Source: Symbiodinium natans
Lineage: Eukaryota; Sar; Dinophyceae; Suessiales; Symbiodiniaceae
Direction: 5' to 3'
Assembly (NCBI GenBank): GCA_905221605.1
Contig: CAJNDS010000069.1
Coordinates: 800,001-864,000, forward strand
DNA length: 64,000 bases
How positions within the stretch are numbered: position 1 is the first letter of the stretch; each line of letters starts with the position of its first letter. Made by a program: the position numbers and the translations under genes. Below the pieces are notes generated by a model. The model saw only the letters and a program-made list of their open reading frames with translations. It had not been told where the DNA came from and ran no database searches. Of the stretch, positions 23,211 to 33,929 are shown in pieces.

Positions 23211-23700
23211 GAACTGCAGGTGTCAGGGTCGCAGTTAGGGTGTTGGGATCGTGTTTAGGGTTTTAGGGTTCAGGGGTTTAGGGTTTGAGGGGTTCATGGT
23301 CTAACCCCCACGCCCACTAAATCCGCAAAACCCTGAACCTCAAAAGCCAAAAACCCTGAACACGAAACCCGAAACAATGCTTACATGATGGGGCTATAAG
23401 GGAGCCTAGCTGCCACGACAGGTGAGGTTCAGGCGGTTTACGCCCTAGGGCGAATGATTCCACCCTAGGTTTCTGTGGGCTCTCCGTGATACTCTTCAGT
23501 TTTATGCCCGACACCTACGAGCAAGAGCATTTACTGTTATACTGCAGGTTGAAGGTTAGGAGTTTAGGGCTCAGGGTTGGGATTCTGTCGGGATTTAAGA
23601 GTATTTTCTACTTATTTACCCATGTTACAACGTCCCAGGAAAGTTCGATCCGCTCCAGACTCCAGGCCCCGCCTGTGCAGGTACGCAGGTCGCCTGGTAC

Positions 23701-23746
23701 CTTAGGTCCGCGAACTTCGCGTTGTCGAAGATGAAGGCGTAGCTGC
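23701..23746 (-). CDS. exon candidate
   Basis: 46 bases with a GTACCA donor. Reads SYAFIFDNAKFADL. The Y-x-F-x-F-D-N core recalls a GOLD-domain strand, but that is weak. Confidence 0.55.
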
Positions 23747-23854
23747 CTTGGGTTTAGAGTTCGCTTTGGGGGGCCTGCAGCAGGCCTTAAACCCTGAACC
23801 CTAAACTGTAAGCCCTACCTAGGCTTCAGTGCTTAGGTTTGAGCTTGGAGTCAC

Positions 23855-23929
23855 GATGTTGAGAGCCAAGGTGCACTCTGGCTTCCCCTTCTCCATGGAT
23901 TCACGAATGTCGACCTTGCTGCACTTGTC
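23855..23929 (-). CDS. exon candidate, 25 codons
   Basis: Acceptor CGGCACTCCAG, donor GTGACT. Reads DKCSKVDIRESMEKGKPECT, then LALNI. Confidence 0.6.
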
Positions 23930-24504
23930 CTGGAGTGCCGGGATTTAAGGGTTTTAGGGGTTCTACCTCGAGGGATGTAGGGTTTAGGGTTTCGGCTTCA
24001 GGATTTAGGGTTTAGGGCTTCAAATTTCAGGGCTAGGGTTTAAGGTTTCAGGTATACATACCTGCATAAATACATGCATGCCCAAACATCTATAAAACCC
24101 TAACGATAAACCCTAAACCCCAAACCCTGAACCCCTCGGTGCTTTCGAGATTTCTGTAGCGTTTAGGGTTTGGAGATTAGGGCTGGGTTTAGGATTTAGG
24201 GTTTAGGTGTATGATTTAGGGTTTCGGGTTTGGGAGTTTAGGGGGGTTGGGGTTAGAGGTTTAGGGGTTTAGGTGTTCGCACTAGGGTCTATGGAATTTC
24301 TAGGGTTAGGCCCCTAATTCCACAGCCCTGAACCCTACGTCCTAAAAACCCTACACCCCCGGCCCTAAGCCCTGAAGCCCTAAACATTCAACCCTCAATC
24401 CTAACTAACGCCTGCACTTTTGGGGGAAGATAACGTACAAAAAAAAAAAAACCTAAAACTCAAAACCCTAAATCCCTAAACCCTGAAACCCTAAAACCCT
24501 CAAC

Positions 24505-24565
24505 CCCCCTCCAAGCAGTCCTTGTACATGGACACCACCTTCTGCTCGAACTCCTCTGCTCCGTC
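24505..24565 (-). CDS. exon candidate
   Basis: Acceptor CTTTTGCACGCAG, donor GTTGAG. Reads DGAEEFEQKVVSMYKDCLEG. Phase 0 at its start continues the previous exon at 24747-24833, which makes this pair one of the best-supported joins in the window. Confidence 0.6.
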
Positions 24566-24746
24566 CTGCGTGCAAAAGGAGCGTTAGGACTGGTGGGTTC
24601 AGGTTCAGGTTTAGGTTTCAGGGTTTAGAGTTTAGATTTTAGGGTTCGGGGTTTAAGGCTTCCAAGGCCCTGGACCCTAAACATGGAACACAAAAACCTC
24701 AAGCCCCAGACCCTAAACCCTAAACCCGAAACCCGAAACCCGAAAC

Positions 24747-24833
24747 CCTGTCCGCGTAGATCTCGTTGGTGTTGACCTTGTTGGCGATCTCGTCTGCCAT
24801 GGGCTGGGAGTCCACGCCTCTGGATTCGAAGGG
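24747..24833 (-). CDS. exon candidate, 29 codons
   Basis: Phase 0 at both ends, GTTTCG donor inside the repeat. Reads PFESRGVDSQPMADEIANKV, then NTNEIYADR. Confidence 0.6.
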
Positions 24834-24920
24834 CTGTTTAAGAGCTGTTTCAGGTTTAGGGTTTAGGGTTTGCACCCTGGGTCGGGCTTTAGGGTTAGGG
24901 TTGCCTGTCATGGTTAGGGT

Positions 24921-25009
24921 CTTAAGGCTTCGCCCGAGAGCTCCCACTTTTGCCTCTTGCTGTTGGGCTTAGGCAGGGTTGGTAATGCAAAGGCCTCGAC
25001 GTTGGCGAG
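24921..25009 (-). CDS. exon candidate
   Basis: After CCCTTTTGCGAAG reads LANVEAFALPTLPKPNSKRQ, then KWELSGEALR. Confidence 0.5.
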
Positions 25010-25136
25010 CTTCGCAAAAGGGGCTGATAGCCCAAAAAACCCTAAATCCTGAATCATAAAACCCTCAACCCCTAAGCTTGACACTGCCCAAAGCCTCTAA
25101 CCCTCAAACCCCAAAACCCCAAACACTAAAATCCTG

Positions 25137-25176
25137 GGAAATCGCTTGGCTTGGGTTGACTGTGTCGGGTGCAGGT
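25137..25176 (-). CDS. short exon candidate
   Basis: Acceptor TTCCACCTCTACCCCAACAG. Reads PAPDTVNPSQAIS. Confidence 0.45.
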
Positions 25177-25313
25177 CTGTTGGGGTAGAGGTGGAACCCC
25201 AAACCCTACAACTCCCAAATCCGAAAACTGAAGTCAAAAAGCGCCAAAACCCTGAAACCCTGAAGCCCTAAACCCTAAACCCTAAACCCTAAACCCTAAA
25301 CCCTAAACAGAAC

Positions 25314-25377
25314 CCCCAACCGTGTGCTGCAGCCCCGGGGGCAGCAAGCCATGGTCAGCTCGAGCTCCTTGAACAGC
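25314..25377 (-). CDS. exon candidate
   Basis: 64 bases from ACGCGGAAG to GTTCTG. Reads LFKELELTMACCPRGCSTRL. Confidence 0.5.
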
Positions 25378-25407
25378 CTTCCGCGTTTAGGACGGCGTTC
25401 GGGGTTG

Positions 25408-25506
25408 AAGGGGTTTAGGGTTTAGGGTTTAGGGTTTAGGGTTTAGGGTTTAGGGTTTAGGGTTTAGGGTTTAGGGTTTAGGGTTTAGGGTTTAGGGTTT
25501 AGGGGT
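25408..25506 (+). repeat. pure TTTAGGG array
   Basis: About 14 units. Confidence 0.97.
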
Positions 25507-25830
25507 ATGGGGGCTTTGGGCTTAAGGGGTTAGGGTTTGGGCTTTTAGGGTTCTAGGGGTTTAGGATTTGGGGGGTTTGGGGTTAAGGGTTTTTTGGGGG
25601 TTTAGGCTTCAGGGCTCGGGGGACTGAAGGCCGCTTAGGGCTTAATTATTAGGGCTTAGGGTCGGCGTGTTGGATTTTCTGTGGAGGACCCTGAACCCGC
25701 ACCGCATGAATTCAGGGACCATGGGCCGTCAGTAGGGAGGTCCCCCCCGCACCCCCCACCACCCACCACCCCCCCACAAACGGCTAGTGAGCTTTGTCGC
25801 AAAGGCCCTCAACCAATGCATGAAACTCAC

Positions 25831-25893
25831 GAGAGTGCAGGCTGTAGATCGAGCGAGCAGCTCAATGCAGCGCCAGGTTGGGTAGTGGGAGAA
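25831..25893 (-). CDS. exon candidate with a consensus donor
   Basis: Reads FSHYPTWRCIELLARSTACT and ends at a GTGAGT donor. Confidence 0.5.
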
Positions 25894-26017
25894 GCCGTTT
25901 AGGGTCTGGGGTCTAGGACTGTTAAGGGATTAGGGTTTAAGCTTCTCTCAATGGTTGGCTATTGCTAGTTTGCGGGCTCTTGGGTCGGCAGCAGGGTTTT
26001 AGGGGCAAATGCCATAC

Positions 26018-26064
26018 CTAAGACTCCGGAAGACTCTAACCGTCGGCTGCCCGCCCTTCGTGTT
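26018..26064 (-). CDS. exon candidate
   Basis: Strong acceptor (GGCTGTTTTTCCTCTCGAG), donor GTATGG, 15 codons plus two bases: NTKGGQPTVRVFRSL. Confidence 0.55.
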
Positions 26065-26292
26065 CTCGAGAGGAAAAACAGCCAAGTATCAGGGGTAACA
26101 CTAAACCCTACACCCTAATTGTCCTAAACCCTCTAAACCTTACGCCCCAAACATCTTAAAGCCCCCCAAGCCCTAAACCCTACACATCCCAAAGCTTCCA
26201 AGCCCTAAACCCCAAACATCCCACAAGCCCTGAGCCCCAAGAAGCTAGGAAGCTGAAGCCCCCAGCCCTGAACATCCGAGGGGCGGGTTCAC

Positions 26293-26318
26293 GGTCTCCT
26301 CCACAGCTTGGTAGCCGG
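26293..26318 (-). CDS. short exon candidate
   Basis: 26 bases from GGGCAGATAG to GTGAAC. Reads GYQAVEET. Confidence 0.4.
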
Positions 26319-26434
26319 CTATCTGCCCTGCTCAGGGGGGGGGGGGGTTGTTTAGGGTTTAGGGTTTCGGGTTTCGGGTTTCGGGTTTAGGGTTTAGGGT
26401 TTAGGTCTTAGGGTTTTTGAGTTTTGGGGGGTGC

Positions 26435-26493
26435 TGAAAGTCTTCATGCCGTTCGGCAGTTAAGAAAAGTCTTCATCCCATTTGGCAGTTAAG
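26435..26493. repeat. 28-29 bp tandem duplication
   Basis: AAAGTCTTCATGCCGTTCGG and AAAGTCTTCATCCCATTTGG, each followed by CAGTTAAGA. Confidence 0.85.
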
Positions 26494-27104
26494 AGGCACC
26501 TGGGCGTGGAACCACTGGCTTAGAGTTTAGAGGAAGAGTGCTATGGCCCCATGGCCCAGCCATATTTTAAGCATTAGTTCCAGGGGACTGGCCCCAGGAA
26601 ACCCTGGAAAGTGCCCACAGCAACCCAAGATGAGTGCCCCTTTTTTTGTGCAAAGGGTGTGCGGTGCAGGATATCCTAACCCTTCAAGACAAGGGGGAAA
26701 CCCTGAGCCCTAAACCAAGCTTGCCCCATTCCCCCACACCACACCTCCTTTAATCTCTGGGTACTAGCCTCCTATTTCATGCCTAAACGGACAGGGTTTA
26801 GGGCTCAGGGTCTGATAAGGGGAAAGAAGGTGCCTAATTCCCTCCTCCCTAAACCCGAAACCCTAAACCCTATTGATAACTATTCAGAAGTAAACCATAT
26901 TCCAAAACCCTAAACCCTGGACCCCAAACCCTATTAATAACCATTAGGGCTTAGGGTTTTAGGGCTTTAGGGTTTGGGGTTTAGGCTTTTTAGGGCTAAG
27001 GGTTTAGGGTTTGAGGGCTTTTATAGAGTTCTCAGCGGTCAATGGGTTTAGGATTCTGGGAGTTTAGGGTTTAGGGCTTGGGGCTGTAGGAGTTTCAGAG
27101 TTTC

Positions 27105-27161
27105 GGAAGCAGTCTGCCCAGGCCTCCCGCAAAATCACTCTCACTCACGATCTCAGCGCGG
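27105..27161 (-). CDS. exon candidate
   Basis: Strong acceptor (CTTTTCCCGACCCCACAG). Reads RAEIVSESDFAGGLGRLLPK. An internal GTGAGT could shorten it to 13 bases. Confidence 0.5.
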
Positions 27162-27275
27162 CTGTGGGGTCGGGAAAAGTTGGGTTTGTCGGGGGCTCAG
27201 AGCTGCCAAAACCCTGAACCCTAAACCCAAACCCCAAACCCCAAAACCCCAAACCCCAAACCCTAAACCCTAAAC

Positions 27276-27325
27276 CCCATGACAACTTCAGCTTGGGGTT
27301 CCCCTGTTCCTTCAGAAGTTTCTGG
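27276..27325 (-). CDS. exon candidate
   Basis: 50 bases from TTTGCAAACAG to a GTTTAG donor. Reads QKLLKEQGNPKLKLSW. Confidence 0.5.
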
Positions 27326-28107
27326 CTGTTTGCAAAGGCCGGCCCTAAACTCCAAACCCCAAACCCTAAATCCCAAAACAGTTAACCCTAAACCCCAAAC
27401 CCGAAACCCTAAATCCCAAATAGCTAACCCTGCACCCAAACCCTCCACCCCAACACGAAACCCCAACCCCCCAATCACAGCCCTGGAGGTGTCAAACCCT
27501 CAAATTCTTGTAAAACCTCCCACCTCTGTGGCTTTAGGGTTTTAGGGTTTTAGGGCTGTAGGGTTGTAGGGTTTTAGGGCTTTGGGGTTTTAGGGCTTTC
27601 CAGTTTTAGGGGTATGAGGGCTTTAGCGTTTCAGGGCTAAAGGGTTTTAGCGTTTCAGGGCTATAGGGTTTTAGGGTAGTAGGGCTTTAGGGTTTCAGGG
27701 CTAAAGGGCTTTAGGGTTTTAGGGTTTCAGGGCTATAGGGTTTTTAGGGTTTTAGGTCATTAGGCTTTAGGGTTTTAGGGTATTAGGGTATTAGGGTTTA
27801 GGTTTTAGGGTTTAGGGTATTAGGGCATTAGGGTTTAGGTTTAGGGTTTAGTGGCATCTGCGTGGTCACGTGGGTGGCCACTCAGAGAATCAAAGGGCGA
27901 ACATCATAAACCCTAAGGTTTAGGGTTTAGGTTTGAGGGTTTGGGGTTAGGGTTTAGGGTTGAGGGTTCAGGGTTTAGGGTTTGGGGTTTGGGGTTTGGG
28001 TTTGGGTTTGTGTTTGGGTTTGGGTTTGGGGAAATCCACAACAAGCCCCTAGACTCCCTTACACTGAATCCTTAAACCGTGAACTTCCCTCAGCCCTACA
28101 CACCCTC

Positions 28108-28172
28108 TCATCTCTGATGCTTAGGGCCCCAGCTGTCCCCGGGACCGCCGCGGCAATTCTGAGGCTTCCAGG
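28108..28172 (-). CDS. exon candidate ending in a stop
   Basis: After ACCCTACAAAG reads WKPQNCRGGPGDSWGPKHQR, then TGA. Confidence 0.45.
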
Positions 28173-28184
28173 CTTTGTAGGGTT

Positions 28185-28400
28185 GAGGTTTAGGGTTTAG
28201 GGTTTAGGTTTAGGGTTTAGACAATTAGGGTTTAGGGTTTAGGGTTTAGGGTTTAGGGTTTAGGGTTTAGGGTTTAGGATTTAGGGTTTAGGGTTTAGGG
28301 TTTAGGGTTTAGGGTTTAGGGTTTAGGGTTTAGGGTTTAGGGTTTAGGGTTTAGGGCTAGGGTTTAGGGCTAGGGTTTAGGGCTAGGGTTTAGGGCTAGG
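28185..28400 (+). repeat. TTTAGGG array with AGGGC variants
   Basis: About 25 units, ending in a 14-base higher-order unit (TTTAGGGCTAGGG type). Confidence 0.95.
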
Positions 28401-28480
28401 GTTTCGGGCTCAGGGTTTTGAGGTTTGCGGTGTAGGGATTGAGGGGATTTAGGGGCTTAGGGTTTAGGGTTTCAAGAGAT

Positions 28481-28541
28481 GGTGTTGGGCGTTGGGGGTC
28501 GCCCAGCCCAGTGATGAAGGGCGTTTAGCGAAGTTAGCGAC
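28481..28541 (-). CDS. exon candidate
   Basis: Reads VANFAKRPSSLGWATPNAQH after AGAAAAG. Donor unclear. Confidence 0.45.
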
Positions 28542-28584
28542 CTTTTCTAAACCCTCAACCCGAAGGGCTTAGGCTGTAGGCTAC

Positions 28585-28625
28585 GGTCCAGGGTTCCTTT
28601 GCATAAGGCCTTTGGATGGTCGCTG
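28585..28625 (-). CDS. exon candidate
   Basis: 41 bases from GGTTACGCCAG to a GTAGCC donor. Reads ATIQRPYAKEPWT. Confidence 0.45.
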
Positions 28626-28820
28626 CTGGCGTAACCCTAAACCTGCTTAAAGCGCCAGAGTGGCTCACGATTCAGGAATCAGGGTCCTAAACCCTAATTG
28701 AACCCTAAATCCTAAACCCTAAACCCTAAACCCCAAACCCTAACCCTACACCCCAAACCCAAACCCCCAAACCCTAAACCTCAAAACCTAACGTTGACCA
28801 AGGGCTCCCGCTCAGGTCCG

Positions 28821-28858
<38 letters not shown>
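28821..28858 (+). repeat. poly-C run of 38
   Basis: Uninterrupted C tract; length is likely unreliable. Confidence 0.9.
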
Positions 28859-28859
<1 letters not shown>

Positions 28860-28973
28860 CCCCCACCGGTCGTTTAGGGTTTGGGTACCGTTTAGGGTTT
28901 CACACGTCTGCGTTTTCGGATTAATGCCTTTTGGTTTTCAGATTGGAGCCTGACGCGACGAGAGACCAAATGA

Positions 28974-29429
28974 TCAAACTCTTCTTCTGATCCCGGTTGT
29001 GGTTGCGTTCGACGGCTCGAAGCTTGTTGCGTTTTCGCACTGGGCCTCTTCGTTTTCTACTTGCAAACTCTCACTGGCGGCTTCATTTTCGGATTGACCC
29101 TTGTTGGTTCTCAGATTGGAGCCGACCAAAAGACCAAACTTTTCTTCTGATCCGGTTGCGGTTGCGTTCGACGGTTCGAAACGTGTTGTTTTTCCGCACT
29201 GAGCCTCTGCGTTCTCGACCTGCACGCTTTCCGACTGGCCTTCGGACTTCGTGCTTTCCGATTGGAGCTTTCGACCGCGAATCTTAGACTGGGTTACTTG
29301 GTTTCTGCTGCACGCATGTGTCTTTTTGGCGTCTTTTTCTGACTCGGCTTCTGCGCTTTCTGATTCAGACCTCCACGCTGGAACGTTTTCTGACTCGGTC
29401 CTCCCGTTATTCTGACTGGAGCTTTGCAT
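28974..29429 (-). CDS. Ser/Glu-rich open frame with internal repeats
   Basis: 151 codons, one of the longer frames here. Two long internal repeats share VENAEAQC or VENEEAQC, then FEPSNAT, and shorter SES-type units sit towards the start. It may be a disordered protein segment or a minisatellite that happens to be open. It adjoins minus-strand exon candidates. Confidence 0.4.
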   Translation of the reverse strand: MQSSSQNNGRTESENVPAWRSESESAEAESEKDAKKTHACSRNQVTQSKIRGRKLQSESTKSEGQSESVQVENAEAQCGKTTRFEPSNATATGSEEKFGLLVGSNLRTNKGQSENEAASESLQVENEEAQCENATSFEPSNATTTGIRRRV

Positions 29430-29591
29430 TTTATCTTCGAGGTTTTCTGATTCAGACCCCTACCGTTATAAGGTCCTCAAGGGAGGGGGGTTCAAGGGGG
29501 TAGGTAACCCAAGGACTAAGCTTCCCTAAGGTTCCCTAGGACCTGCCCGAAACCCTAAACCCTTAAGGGGTCCTCTAGTACCGCTACGGGT

Positions 29592-29649
29592 CAGAAGAGG
29601 GGCTTGCTTGGAGAGTTCGATGGTGGAGAATTGAGGGTTGCGGCGTCGC
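29592..29649 (-). CDS. possible terminal exon
   Basis: Acceptor TTTGGGTTCAG. Reads DAATLNSPPSNSPSKPLF, then TGA. Confidence 0.4.
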
Positions 29650-29692
29650 CTGAACCCAAACCCGAAATTAGGGTTTAGGGTTTAGGGTCAAA

Positions 29693-29775
29693 ACCCCAAA
29701 GCCGGCTCAGCCCCTGGCCGCTTGTAGGCAACTGCTGGCACCACCAAGGCGAAAGCGGCCACTGCCCGCCTGGGC
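29693..29775 (-). CDS. exon candidate, membrane segment
   Basis: Reads RRAVAAFALVVPAVAYKRPG after CCTGAGCCCAG. Confidence 0.4.
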
Positions 29776-29931
29776 TCAGGGTCTTAGGGCTTTACGGTTT
29801 GAGGGTTTGAGGGCATTAGGGTTCCAGGGTTTTTTAGGGTTTTGGGTCTTTTAGGGTTCTTGGGCTTTAGGGCTTTGGAATTCTAGGGTTTTAGGGTGTT
29901 TAGGGTTTTTTAGGGTTTTAAGGCTTAGGGT

Positions 29932-30052
29932 TTGAGGGTTTGAGGGTTTGAGGGTTTGAGGGTTTGAGGGTTTGAGGGTTTGAGGGTTTGAGGGTTTGAG
30001 GGTTTGAGGGTTTGAGGGTTTGAGGGTTCAAGGGTTCAAGGGTTCAAGGGTT
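29932..30052 (+). repeat. TTTGAGGG and TTCAAGGG arrays
   Basis: About 12 eight-base TTTGAGGG units then three TTCAAGGG units. From 30060 to 30370 I see only unique AT-richer sequence without a supported gene. Confidence 0.95.
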
Positions 30053-30374
30053 TTGGGTTTAGGGTGAGCGTGGATGAAACCCCTGGCACTCATACCACGA
30101 ACCTCCCTGCCCCTCCCTACACCAAATCCTGAACCCCTAGCCCAAACCATCACACAAAAACAATCTACAACAGCACGGTGCCAATCAATACTTGGAGGTT
30201 CATGGGGTAGGTATATGTAGGGCTATGAGTACCCTAGAAAGGGTGATAAAGTATAGTTCCCGTGAGAATAACCCCTACATAGAACTACCCATGAGCTTCA
30301 AATATCGTTTGCACAGAAATGCAGATCTTTAGCCTGAAGATGCTAATATGTTTTGACCGGGTCCTGATGTAGGG

Positions 30375-30464
30375 AACTACCCATGTGGACCAAGCCGCAT
30401 GGCATCTTTCATGGCTTCAGCCTCCCGCTTGGTATCTGCCAAAGTGCCAGCTCGGCTTGAGCCG
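30375..30464 (-). CDS. exon candidate
   Basis: Reads RAGTLADTKREAEAMKDAMR, then LGPHG and a stop. Confidence 0.45.
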
Positions 30465-30534
30465 AAAAGCTGAAGGTCGCATGGCGTCAAAAGCAACCCA
30501 AAACCCTAAACCCGAAACCCTAACCCTCAATGTG

Positions 30535-30616
30535 ATGCTCTTCGTTCTTTTTGTCACGAGCTTTGCCGGGGCACGTAACCCTAAACCCCACAAGATTGCC
30601 TTGAGCTCGAACAACC
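30535..30616 (-). CDS. coding-like region
   Basis: LFELKAILWG reads through a single TTTAGGG motif into LRAPAKLVTKRTKS. Alternatively GKARDKKNEEHHIEG in another frame after GGCAAAG. Confidence 0.35.
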
Positions 30617-31519
30617 CTGAAAGGTTTAGGGTTTAGGTTAAAGCATAAGAATCACACATGGGGCAAAAAATGAATGCACTCAAAAAATATAAACTGGAAA
30701 GCACTGCTTCATGATGGCCATTGCACCTCTGATTCGTGTTCTGTTTTTTCGCGCTTGTGAGTGTGCATGTGTGCATTTTTGAAGACAAGGCTTGGTAAAA
30801 ACCCTAAACCCTGAACAGTAAACCCTCAAGCCTCATCCCTGTACATTTAAACCCTAACGAGCTTGGTGGGCAAGTGTCATTTCTTGGTGGGCAAGTGTCA
30901 GGGTTTGGGACCCTAGGGTTTGGGGCACAGGGTCAGGGGAAGTCATAGGTTTAGGGCTCTTCATTGGTAGGGTTTAGGGGCCTAGGGTTTGGAGAGTAGA
31001 GGGTTCGGGCCCCTAGGCTTGAGGGACCAAGGGGTTGAGGCATAGGGTTTAGGGCCTTAGGGTTTAGGTGCGTGGGGTTTCGGTTTGGGGCATCGGGTTT
31101 AGGGCCATAGGGTTTGGGGCATCGCGTTTAGGGGCCTGGGGTTTGGGGCATTGGAGCACAGGGTTGAGGGGTACCTCTTGAGGGCTTGGGGCCTACTGGG
31201 GCCTAAAGTATGGAGCTTAGGGTTTATGGATTGAGTGGCCTTTAGATTTTCTTAACGTTATGCGAATCTTTGGGCGGGTAGGTACTAGGGAATGCTGAAC
31301 CCAACCGCGCAAGTGTGCCTCGACCCCTCAACAGACCTGGAAATAGGGGGCCTTGAGCGCTCATTTCTCTTGAAGCTTGGGAGGCGTTGCGTTTAGGGTT
31401 TCGGGTTTTGGGTTTAGGGTTTTGATTTCAGGGTTCAGGGTTTAAGGGGTTCAGGGTTTCGAGTTTCGTTTTTTGAATAAACCCTAAACACTAAACCCTA
31501 AACCCTGGAAGGGTTTCGG

Positions 31520-31596
31520 GTCGAGGCGGGGGGCTCCTCACAGCTCCCGCGGCAGTCGCAACGGCTGAGCCCGTGGCCATGTTCCGCGAGCAGGGC
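31520..31596 (-). CDS. exon candidate, Cys-rich
   Basis: Acceptor CCCGCCTTCACTCAAG. Reads ALLAEHGHGLSRCDCRGSCE. Faintly ankyrin-like at the start; not assignable. Confidence 0.45.
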
Positions 31597-31839
31597 CTTG
31601 AGTGAAGGCGGGAAACAATTCGTGCCACTCCACATCAGAACCGTTTACATAGAAAAAGAGAGCCATATGAAGGGACCATACAGCTCCCTCCTTGGACCCC
31701 TAAGGTTGTACCCTTGGGTTTCGGGACCTTGTTTGAGATTCCTAGGAAATATGAGGGCAAGTTAGGGGTATGTTAAGGGAAACGTCTTAGGGGTACCTGG
31801 CGCTAAACTCGGAACCCTAAACACGAAAACCCTGACGCC

Positions 31840-31892
31840 CAACCAGGGGGAGGGCCGCTGTCAACGTTGGCGCCATTCGCGGCTGTCTCATC
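31840..31892 (-). CDS. exon candidate
   Basis: Strong acceptor (TTCCGCTGTGTTCTTCAG). Reads DETAANGANVDSGPPPGW. Confidence 0.5.
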
Positions 31893-32267
31893 CTGAAGAA
31901 CACAGCGGAATGTTTTCGGTTTAGGCAGGAGGGGGGCAAAGCGAGAGGAAAATGGACGTGAAACTGTTTAATGCAAGAAGCTGACACTTTTCAAGATTAT
32001 GTGAGAGACCCCGGAGAAGGGCACGAGGAAGGAGCGGGGTATCATCTGCATGCTCCATATCGTAAAGTGGAGGGTCAGAGGTTAAGACAGTGGGGGAGTC
32101 CGGGAGGGTAACACAAGCACAGCCATGAACCCTAAACCCTCCTTCCGGTCGTACTCCTCCAGCCCAACCCCCTAAGGCATACCGAACCCCACCCTACACC
32201 CCAATTAATAATGAAACCCTAAACCCTAAGCTCCCCAAACCCCAAACCCTAAAACCTAAACCCCAAA

Positions 32268-32355
32268 GCGGCCTCGTGGGAGAAGACGGCGCCATCAAAA
32301 GTGTCAGCAGAACTTGGGCACAGAGCTCCTACAGCCCTCCGAGCCACCGGCTTCC
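32268..32355 (-). CDS. exon candidate
   Basis: Reads ARRAVGALCPSSADTFDGAV, then FSHEA. Flanked by repeat. Confidence 0.45.
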
Positions 32356-32692
32356 CAAACTGGGTTTGTTTCGTGGTTCCGGGGTTTTAGGCGGGTTTAG
32401 GGGTTTCGGGGTGCGTCCCAAACTGGTACTTTTAGGGTTTCAGGGCTAGGGTTTGGGTCTGAAGCTTTAGGATTTGGGGTTTTCAGGTTTGGGGCTTAGG
32501 GGGGGTTGGGGGGGGTTTAGGGTTTTGGGGTTTCCAGGGCCTAATGCCCTAAATCCCTAAACCCTGCACCCTGAACCCTATAAACCGCTACACCCTAAAA
32601 CTGGCTGAAGTTAAGGGTTGACGTTTAGGGGTTCGGGGCTTATGGGTCTTTGGGGGCTTAGGTTTAGGGTTTGGGGTTCGGGCTCCACTTGC

Positions 32693-32726
32693 CTGCCTTG
32701 GCGGGCCTTTTCAGCACCGTCCTGGC
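32693..32726 (-). CDS. exon candidate with a GC donor
   Basis: Reads ARTVLKRPAKA; the intron appears to start GCAAGT, a classical GC donor. Confidence 0.45.
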
Positions 32727-32801
32727 CTCGGCGTGTTGGGGGTCGGGTTCACGGCTTAGGGTCTGGGGCTTAGGGCTTAGGGGTTAGGGAGCCTTGCGTA
32801 C

Positions 32802-32861
32802 CCGAGTGGCAGGCTCAGTACATAGACTAGCACCAAGGTTCGTGCCAATGGATGTACGTCG
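32802..32861 (-). CDS. exon candidate, 20 codons
   Basis: Acceptor CGCTGCAAG, donor GTACGC, phase 0 at both ends. Reads RRTSIGTNLGASLCTEPATR. Confidence 0.5.
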
Positions 32862-33544
32862 CTTGCAGCGGCGTTGTGGTTTAGGGTTTAGGGTTCAGGG
32901 TTTAGGGTTTAGGGTTTAGGGTTTAAGGTCCGCTAGGGACCCTAATTTGAAGAGAAAAGCTCATCAAGGGCCTGGGGTCTGCGCCTCGAGGCTCCAGGCT
33001 TTAGGTTGGGGCTCAGGGCTTATCGGGTCTAGCGCTCAGGGTTTCACCAGGGGCCTAAACCATGCAACACCCCCAAAATAACCCGAAAGCTAAGCCTTCT
33101 CTGTTTCTGGTGTGTAGGTCATTGTAGCTGCTACACGTAGACAAGGCCTCAGATGTCCTGTTCAAGATCTGTCATTCCCCTGCCGCCCGCCGCCCCCAGC
33201 CTGCAATGGGGTTTAGGGCTTAGGACTTAGGGCTTAGGGTTTCGGGTTTAGGGTTTAGAGTTGAGGGTTTAAGGAGGCAAAATCCGACAAATTCCAACCT
33301 CTCAACGCCTCGGCATCTGGGGCTTTCGGGTTTAAGCTGTAGGACCCCAAACCGTAAAGCAAACCCTCGACCCCAATCTGAATATCCAACCTCACAACCC
33401 TGAACGCGATCAACGGTCAACCCTGAAGCCAGGATTCAAAAACGAGCACAAGCCCAAACCCTACTTAAACCCTAAGCGAAACAAGCTAAAGCCTATCCCC
33501 TATACACCGCCCTCAACCCTGTACAAACCCTGTACACGTGGGTG

Positions 33545-33615
33545 TTTGTCTAATGGCTCGGGTTGAGTCGCTGGCCTTGGCTTTGGCTTTGGCCTTGGCC
33601 TTGGATTTCGCATGG
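33545..33615 (-). CDS. Lys-Ala repeat exon, copy 2
   Basis: Reads SKAKAKAKAKASDSTRAIR. It shares the core and a CCCCACGTGACGGTGCC-type flank with copy 1, about 385 bp away, so the pair arose by duplication. The open frame continues here where copy 1 stops. Confidence 0.5.
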
Positions 33616-33740
33616 CACCGTCACGTGGGGTTTTGGGGCAAGTTTGGGGTTTAGGGTTTAAGGTTTCGGGTTTCGGGTTGAGGGCTTGGGGTTTAGGGTT
33701 TAGGGCGTCGGATTAATTAGGGTGGTCAGTGGTCAGCCTC

Positions 33741-33801
33741 ACTTGAACTATGACCTTCCTGGGGGGTACCCTGAACATAAGGGCCTTGACTTTCACGCAG
33801 C
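33741..33801 (-). CDS. exon candidate
   Basis: Reads RESQGPYVQGTPQEGHSS with a GTGAGG donor. It lies between the two Lys-Ala exons. Confidence 0.45.
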
Positions 33802-33929
33802 AGCAACAAAAAGGCCCCACACCCTGCCTGAGCACCCTAACCTAGAACCCTAAACCGTTCGGAGCCCTTCTAACCTGCCTGGGGTTTAATTTGGCGTAGG
33901 GTTCTAAACCCCAGGCTTTGATTTGTTAA

